NCBI GenBank assembly: GCA_001275005.1
Contig: JWZX01002659.1
Coordinates: forward strand, 1-55,861
Length of the DNA stretch: 55,861 bases
Direction of reading: 5' to 3'
DNA from: Chrysochromulina tobinii
Taxonomy: Eukaryota > Haptophyta > Prymnesiales > Chrysochromulinaceae
Shown here: positions 50,095 through 55,861 of the stretch, one piece after another
How positions within the stretch are numbered: the first letter of the stretch is position 1
How the letters are laid out: every line of letters begins with the position of its first letter
Notes under the pieces: generated by a model
What the model was told of the DNA's origin: nothing
Seen by the model: only the letters and a program-made list of their open reading frames with translations
Databases searched by the model: none
Made by a program: the position numbers and the translations under genes

Positions 50095-53000
50095 CTAAGC
50101 CTCGATGGGCCTCTTCTTCTTGAGCTTCATGTGGAGCCCCGCCGCGGCGCTCTCGGCCACCTTGAAAAGGGATTCCTGGCTCAGCTTGCTCCCTTTGCTG
50201 GCGTTACTCGCCGTGTCAACCCCGGCGCCCTCTGGTGCACCGCCGTCGCGCCTGGCCAGCATTTGGGCTGCGGAATGGAGCGCCGCCTTCACCTTGTGCT
50301 GAGGGGGCTTAGTGATGGGCGGAGCCGCACTGCTCTCCTTGGAGGAGCGCGCTAACTTGGCTGCCTTTGATTTGACGGACTGGACCATCCGCCACAGGCC
50401 GCTGTCCGCGGCAGGTGGCGCCTCCGCGGCAGGTGGCGCCTCCGAAGAGGCGGCGGCAGAGGGTGCAGCGGAGCCGTCGTGCTTTCGGTGTCGCCTCTGG
50501 ATCTCGCTCAGAAGCTTTTCTGAGCCCGCGGTCCGCCGGAACTGCACGGGAAGGAGCATGTGCACACGATGGAACGAAGTGAGAGGGAGGGCAAGAGGGA
50601 GGACCAGTACGCAATGCAAGGAGGGAGAAGGGGCCGGGTAGGGCGCCGTGGTGGGCGCCCGGGAGTCAAATGAGCACGGGTCACAAAGTTGTTGCAGTAT
50701 GGTGGCCTCAGGGTGCATCGGCAACCAGAAGATTATTAGTCCGTTCATTCCCGAGGCAGAAGGAGAGGGCAGCGCGGGCGTGCACGCGGCGCATGCAGGG
50801 AGCAAGGGCGGGCCACAAGGCACGCATGCAAGGCGGCGCAAGCAGGCCACAAGGCACGCATGCAAGGCGACGCATGCAAGGCGATGCAAGCAGGGCACAA
50901 GGCACGCATGCGAGGCGGCGTCCCCAGCGCGGCTGTCGCACTTTTGGATCCGTCGGATCAATCGCAAATTCGGACGACTTGTACACAGACGCGAAGCGGT
51001 CGTCGGCGAGATTGAGCTCGAATCCGCCCTCGTCCGCCGCCATTGCCGCCGCCGCCGCCGCCGCCTCGGCACGCTTGCGCTTGGCCCCTTTGAGACCCTT
51101 TTGGCCCGCCTGGGCTGGCAGCGTGAGTGCATTCAGGCTGTAGCCACGCCGCGCCTCGCGCGCATCGTCCGCGTCATCACCGAGCATGAGCAGCTCGAGC
51201 TCGGCCTTCTTCCGCGCCTCCTCGGCCGCCTCGGCCTCCGTCAGGACCGGCGCTCGCTTGTCCTTCCTGCTGCGCTTCTTGCCCTCCTTCGCCCTGCCCG
51301 CGCTCACACCGGCGCTCACGACGCCCGCACTCACCGCGCCGGCGCCGCCCTCTATGGCTTTGGTGCTTGCGCGGCGTTCCTGCTGCTCCTCTGCTGCCCT
51401 CTCGGCAAGGGCCTCTGCAAAAAAGGGATCGCTCGCGAGCTCTGCGGGCATCTCGTCCTCATCTGCGAATTCGTCAACCTCCGCCGCGCCTCCCGCCGCG
51501 CCTCCCGCCTGAGCTAGCTGCTTGGCCTGCTTCTTCGCGCGCCGCTTCTCCTTTCGCTTCGCCTCCTCGACTTCGAAGACGGTTGGCGGCAGCACATCCT
51601 CCTCGGCCTCACCACCGCGCTTGGCGCCGGTGCCTTTGCCCGCCGCGACCCGTCGCGAGCCCGCCGTGGAAGCGCTGCCGTCAGCAAGCTCCGCCGCGTC
51701 AAACGTCATCTCCATCGCAATGTCGCCCTCGCCATCAGCGCCTACGCCGTCCACGCCGCCCCGCGCGCGCCCGCCGCCACCGGCGCGCGAGCCCATACGC
51801 ACACTCTCGACGAGGGCCGCGAGGCTTCCGGTGCGCTCGCCGCGCTTTGGTGGCCGTGGGCCATCGAAGACGTACTCCTCCTCGGCCTCGTCGTCGTCGT
51901 CCTCATCCTCATCCTCGGACTCTGACGCCAGGTACTGTGCATACTCGAGCTCCTTCACTTCCGCCTTTGAGAGATCGCGCTTCATCGTCTGCGAGCGTGA
52001 CGAATCATCCGCATCCCAGCTGAGCGTCGGCTCATGCTGCTGCAGCGCCGAGCACATGAACGACGGTGCCCTGTACTTAGGGGGCAGCTCGGTGCAACTG
52101 TCGCGTGGGGTCTTTTCAAACTTCCTCTCGTCAGGGATGAATCGCAGATCGAGCGGCAAAGAAGACGACTCGAACTCAGCACCGTCGCACTCCTTGTACA
52201 AATGATCCGCCGTCTCGGGCGTGTCGCACACGATCACACCAAAGTAGTAGCGCAGCCGGTCGAGCTCGTACTTACGCAGCCGCTCGCGCGCCTCGTCCTT
52301 ACTCAACTGCGCTTCGGATTCGTCGGATTCGTCGGATTCGTCAACGCCCTCGTCCTCGTCCTCGTCCTCGCCGCCGCCGCCACGCCGCACTTTGCGCTGC
52401 AGAAACGAGGGGCCCACGGTCGCCTCGGCTGCCATCTGCTTCTCGCCGAAGTCACTCGGGTACACACTCACAGATCGGATTCGACCGCCCGGCGGCAAGA
52501 AGGAGCCGACCACAGCGAGAATGTCTACGGCGCGCATCTGGTCCCAGTTGCAGTTGCACACGGCGAGGCGCCTGGTCGCGTCCGACACACGTGGCACCTG
52601 GTCGTGCTGCTTCTCGAGCCATTGCACAAGCGCTGAGTCCTTCTCTTGCTCGTCATCGTCGTCCTCGATGTCCTCTGACTCCGTGCTGCCTCCTTCGGAT
52701 TCCGTCTCTCCCTCACCCTCATCCTCGTCCGCGTCCGCCCGGTCCTCCTCGTGTTCTTCCTCGCCGCCAACATCTCCACCCTCCTCCTCGTCAAACTCTT
52801 CCTCCTCCTCTTCCTCTGGATCCTCATCCTCCGAGGAAGCAGCGGACATCTGGAAGCGAGGATCTGCCGTAGCAACTTTGCGCTTTGGGCCCGGCTTCTT
52901 CCGAGCCGCTGCCGCCGGCGCAGCCTCGGACTCGGCGACGCTATACAGCCGCTCCAGCTCTGCGTCTTTGCCCTTCTTTTGCTTTGGGAGCCGCCGACCG

Positions 53001-53206
53001 TACTTGTCGACGGCCACCTTGTCCTTGAAGCTGTTGTCCTTGAACATTGCCGAGAAGCGCTGGTCGACGACCGTCTTGCGCTCCTTCTTGGGCTGCCGCT
53101 GGAAGCGCGGATCATTGTGCAAGCGCGCAAACCGCGGGTCTTGGATAATGCCGTCCGACATCGCTGAAGGTGCCACGTCGTCGCGTCGTCGCGAGCGTGC
53201 AAACAT
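50095..53206 (-). CDS. ESF1: ESF1 homologue, 18S rRNA processing factor (2 exons)
   Basis: Exon 1 (53206-50942) and exon 2 (50541-50095) give 903 residues. N-terminal elements are D-P-R-F-A-R-L-H-N-D-P-R-F and V-D-Q-R-F-S-A-M-F-K-D, typical of ESF1. Long acidic Glu/Asp runs and an RNA-recognition-like core follow (V-S-V-Y-P-S-D-F-G, Y-Y-F-G-V-I-V-C-D-T, L-D-L-R-F-I-P-D), then Lys-rich nucleolar-type segments. The NUC153 motif is split by the intron: D-D-R-F-A-S-V-Y-K-S-S-E-F-A-I-D-P-T-D-P-K ends exon 1 and F-R-R-T opens exon 2. ESF1 is a nucleolar factor for early pre-18S processing in the small-subunit processome. Met16 at 53161 is an alternative start. The C-terminal 120 residues are Ser/Ala-rich and basic. 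Confidence 0.93.
50542..50941 (-). other. 400-nt intron of ESF1 containing a minisatellite
   Basis: Donor GTGCGA after CCAAAA and acceptor CCCGTGCAG in phase 0. The first part holds about three copies of a roughly 34-bp unit; on the plus strand it contains CACAAGGCACGCATGCAAGG, at 50810-50925. The rest is ordinary intron sequence with a C/T-rich 3' end. Confidence 0.88.
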
Positions 53207-53480
53207 TTGCCAAAATTGATCGTGTCGTGTCCGCGACCGCGAGCGGCAGCCTCGAGCCTGCCCCGTCGCGCTCGGGTCCCGCCTCGACGCGCGCGTTCAA
53301 ACCATGGTTCAAACCCGCCGTTGCGCGGCGAGCAGGTTTTCGTCCTCTTGTTCGTCCTCTACCACTCTCACGCCACTCATGCGTGGTATCCACAAACTTT
53401 CAATGTCCCAAACGCGGACCGCACAACTACGAATCGAATAGTAAGGTCACATCACACATGGTCGCACAACTATTAATAGG
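53207..53480. other. Intergenic region upstream of ESF1, downstream of ERdj3
   Basis: 274 bp; it should contain the ESF1 promoter and the 3' end of the J-protein gene. Nothing else seen. Confidence 0.4.
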
Positions 53481-54530
53481 TCACAATCGTCCAATCGTGA
53501 CTCCTTGGGGCGGCTCAAAATAGCGCCCGACCAGCTCGCGCTCTTCGGCACTGAGGGCGGCCGGCATCTCGATCGCGAGCGTCACGTGCAGCTTGCCGAA
53601 CTCGCTCGGCACACCGTGCACGGGCATGCCCTCGCCCTCGATGACGAGCACCTGCCCGTGGCTCGCGATGCCTTCATGCTTGAGCAGTACCGGGTGACCG
53701 TCCAAATGATGGAGGGTGTGCTCAAAACCGAGGAGGGCCGCGCGCAGTGGGATCTTGAGCGACATGTGCAGCTCTGTGCCGTCGCGCCGGAAGACGGCAT
53801 GCCGCGCCGATTTGAGCTTCACCACAACGTTGCCCGGGATCTTGCCAGGCGTCTGCTCGCTCGCACGGGGGAAGACGACCTCTGTACCTTCCACGGTGCC
53901 GCGCTCGATGGTGGCGGCGAGCACCTTACTTTCCTCCTTGCACTTGTCAGGCGACGGCTCACTCACTTCCTGTTGCATGATCATCATGCCCATCCGTTGG
54001 TGCACCACCTTTTTGACCATCGGGCAAGACGGCCCGCAGCCTTCGCACTGCGGTTTGATCGGCTCAGAGCGGAGGTAGGAAGAGATCCCCGCACGCGGCT
54101 TGTCTCTGCACCCTCGGCACACGACCCGGCGGTTCACGGAGACGCGAACCGTCCCTCCCTTGTACATGTCCTCGAGAGGCACGCTGACAGTAACAGAGAC
54201 GTCGCCGCCTTGCTGGACACCCACCTCACGGCCCCACATATCGCGCTGGCCAACGCCCTTATTCACGGCCTCCATGCCGCCCGCCTCGTATAGCGCTCGC
54301 TTTTGATCGTCACTAAGCACCTCGTACGCGTTCGTCACCTGCTTGAAGACCGCCATGTCTCCGCCCTTGTCAGGGTGATGCTTGAGGCTCAACTTTCTGT
54401 ACGCCTTCTTGATCTCAGCTGCGGTGGCACTCTCATCGACGCCAAGCACCTCGTACAAATCTTCGTCGTCGCTCGCAACCGACGAGCTCAGCACGAGGAC
54501 CACGAGGAGCACAAAAGTGCGGCGGCGCAT
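53481..54530 (-). CDS. ER-luminal J-domain co-chaperone, ERdj3/DNAJB11-like
   Basis: The product has 349 residues from ATG at 54530; the open frame begins at a GTG upstream. A signal peptide ([19 protein letters not shown]) is followed directly by a J domain (about 25-90, L-Y-E-V-L-G-V; H-P-D in K-H-H-P-D-K-G-G), which stimulates BiP/Hsp70 ATPase in the ER. No classical Gly/Phe region is obvious. The substrate-binding part has a Cys-rich insertion ([15 protein letters not shown]) and C-terminal beta domains with [17 protein letters not shown] and H-L-D-G-H-P-V. This layout is closer to ERdj3/DNAJB11 than to a four-zinc-motif DnaJ. There is no C-terminal KDEL-like signal. Confidence 0.93.
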   Translation of the reverse strand: MRRRTFVLLVVLVLSSSVASDDEDLYEVLGVDESATAAEIKKAYRKLSLKHHPDKGGDMAVFKQVTNAYEVLSDDQKRALYEAGGMEAVNKGVGQRDMWGREVGVQQGGDVSVTVSVPLEDMYKGGTVRVSVNRRVVCRGCRDKPRAGISSYLRSEPIKPQCEGCGPSCPMVKKVVHQRMGMMIMQQEVSEPSPDKCKEESKVLAATIERGTVEGTEVVFPRASEQTPGKIPGNVVVKLKSARHAVFRRDGTELHMSLKIPLRAALLGFEHTLHHLDGHPVLLKHEGIASHGQVLVIEGEGMPVHGVPSEFGKLHVTLAIEMPAALSAEERELVGRYFEPPQGVTIGRL

Positions 54531-54746
54531 CACAGCGGCGACACCGCGGCGGCTGCACACACAGGAGATGAATCTATAAACAGTCCAAGTTCAGTTTCAC
54601 TGCCAGTAAAAACCAGAAACACTTCGCGTCTTTTCTCCCAATTCGGACTCCCATTTGAGACCTGGGGCCTTTTTGCCTAGGCCTCACAGGCAGCGGTTCG
54701 CGCTCCGATTTGCCTGCGGCCAGTACATTTCAGACCCGGGTCTGAA
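54531..54746. other. Upstream region of ERdj3 and the mobile-element-like gene
   Basis: 216 bp. The left part should carry the ERdj3 promoter; the right part carries most of the 30-bp palindrome listed separately. Confidence 0.4.
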
Positions 54747-54752
54747 ATGTAC
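54723..54752. repeat. 30-bp perfect palindrome within a longer imperfect one
   Basis: GTACATTTCAGACCC is followed directly by its reverse complement. Outside it, TTTGCCTGCG and CGCAGGCGAA extend the symmetry with a small asymmetric gap. The right arm contains the ATG of the downstream frame at 54747. Confidence 0.93.
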
Positions 54753-55678
54753 GGCGCAGGCGAATACGACAATGGATTCGTCCTGGATGCATTCCAGACT
54801 CTGGTCGGTGTCGCCCAGGCCCAGCCTCAGGTCGTTATCGCAACCGTTGCGCCCCCTGCTGCCCAGGAAGGCCATCAGGAAGAAGATGATAGCCCAGATG
54901 GCCTTCCTGATGGAGATGGTAGCGGAGGGGAGAAAACAGGAGCTTGGCCTCAGAGAGATAAGCTGGATCTGGTCAGACTTGATGCCGCACGCCAAATCCA
55001 AACGGGTTGGGTGCCATCAGGCTTTACCTTCCACGAAAAGCTCTCCGGGTGGAAACCGGAGCCCAGCAAACCGAGGCAGAGTGAGCTCTGGCAAGCGATC
55101 ATGGAGCGCGACCCGTCCCAGAAGCCCAAACACTGGGACGTGAAGAAGTGCGTCGCGTGGCTCATGCAGTCCGCAGCACTCCCCACAGCTACCATCTCAC
55201 CTGCACTGGGTGCTCCGGCCACTGCTCCGGCCACTGCAAAAACGGATAAGGAGCAGGACGAAGACGTGGTGACGCGCTGGTAACGCGCTGGTCTGCCTCG
55301 AAGATGATGCGCCTTCTGCATGTGTGCCTCTCTGATGAACTCTTCTCCGAGTTCCTGCAGCGCGATAAGAAGCTCACGCGCACGCAGCTCGACGCGAAGG
55401 CCAAAAACAGCTTCTGGCACTCGACTGCGATCACCTTCTGCGACATGTCCAAGACCTTCGACCTCATCGACTTCCCAGGAGTGGAGAGCGACAGGTACGC
55501 CAACCTCAAGGCCGGGCTTCTACCCACTAACTACGCCCTGACCGCTGAGAAGGCCAAGCAAGAGTTTGGCAACTTCCGCACCCTACTCACCAAGATCTAC
55601 ACGAGGTTCAAGCAGAGTGGCGAGGGTGACGATGTCGATGACGAAAAGACCGCCCAGGAAATGCAGGAGGGCCATTGA
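54747..55678 (+). pseudogene. Mobile-element-like gene interrupted by an 11-bp tandem duplication
   Basis: Two frames, 54747-55283 and 55304-55678, look like halves of one protein of about 300 residues. At 55272-55293 the unit ACGCGCTGGT(A/C) is present twice in tandem; the extra 11 bases create a TAA and shift the frame. The flanks read V-V-T-R-W before and S-A-S-K-M-M-R-L-L-H-V-C-L-S-D-E after. The first half is acidic, then has W-x-x-S-G-F-T-F-H-E and K-H-W-D-V-K-K-C-V-A-W-L-M. The second half has F-L-Q-R-D-K-K-L-T-R-T-Q-L-D, W-H-S-T-A-I-T-F-C-D and a polar tail. This polar, DNA-binding-like pattern resembles accessory proteins of DNA transposons, but I cannot name the family. Palindromes occur at both ends. 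Confidence 0.5.
55272..55293 (+). repeat. 11-bp tandem duplication causing a frameshift
   Basis: ACGCGCTGGTA is followed directly by ACGCGCTGGTC. One copy would leave the frame intact. Confidence 0.9.
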
Positions 55679-55700
55679 GGAGGGCGCAACCAAGCCCCAT

Positions 55701-55729
55701 GGCGAAGATGAATGCCATTCATCTTCGCC
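55701..55729. repeat. Perfect hairpin, 14-bp arms and one-base loop
   Basis: GGCGAAGATGAATG, then C, then CATTCATCTTCGCC. It starts 22 bp after the stop of the mobile-element-like frame. It could be a terminator-like or terminal-inverted structure. Confidence 0.9.
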
Positions 55730-55861
55730 AACATGAATGGCATTCGTGTGTCACGGCCAAGGTGCTTATGGGAAGCATAGGTCTGGGAGGTGCGCAGTGG
55801 GGTGGATGGTGTGCAGCAGTGAGGCTGTGTGCGCAAGCCAGTAGTGAGGGCATCAAGGGCA
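55730..55861. other. Right edge, nothing recognised
   Basis: A further ATGAATGGCATTC close to the hairpin arm follows at about 55733. No gene is supported to the window end. Confidence 0.4.

Noticed and set aside
50648..51517. Plus-strand frame of 289 codons over the ESF1 end
   Set aside because: It overlaps the ESF1 coding exon and intron on the opposite strand and reads the intron minisatellite; no independent support.

Overview
The window reads as nuclear DNA of a compact, GC-rich eukaryotic microalga. Intron-bearing genes for typically eukaryotic proteins (ESF1, AK6/Fap7, a PDI-ERGIC fusion, ERdj3, Mpv17, PX and WW proteins) sit 100-800 bp apart on both strands. A SufE-BolA fusion and a lipid-phosphate phosphatase with a signal peptide followed by an AAFVP motif point to a complex red-type plastid. 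A haptophyte or related chromist is my best inference; the sequence alone does not fix the species.

Layout. 1-1551 (-) is a truncated gene for a single seven-bladed SBBP-type propeller membrane protein; its two-propeller paralogue is at 10916-14728 (+). Between them lie a plastid-type PAP2 phosphatase (-), SufE-BolA (+), a TIG-kelch protein (-), an Mpv17 protein (+) and a poorly resolved multi-exon gene (+). From 15.5 to 20.1 kb come a WW protein (-), a small basic protein (+), a Pro/Ala-rich acidic-tailed protein (-), a single-pass membrane protein (-) and a fatty acid hydroxylase/sterol desaturase (+).

20587-35703 (-) is one intronless reading frame of 5038 codons. It combines a secretory N-terminus, six ShKT domains, three copies of an unrecognised Cys module, a GT8-like glycosyltransferase, three sulfotransferase-like domains (one with its PAPS loop degraded), about 27 tandem Cys-rich repeats and a glycoside-hydrolase-like domain. 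The parts suggest a secretory-pathway or cell-surface polyfunctional protein that builds, sulfates and trims an acidic polysaccharide. This is the most striking object in the window.

The right part holds a repeat-built PX protein (+), a PDI-ERGIC protein carrying two ShKT domains (-), a TPR protein (+), AK6/Fap7 (-), a KEA-type K+/H+ antiporter with two EF-hands (+), ESF1 (-), ERdj3 (-) and a probable mobile-element gene broken by an 11-bp tandem duplication (+).

A second theme is intron origin. At four places a short intron (or intron-like insertion) begins with the same 7-23 bases that begin the following exon, and several introns are minisatellites. This is what introns made by tandem duplication of an AG|GT-containing exon segment would look like.
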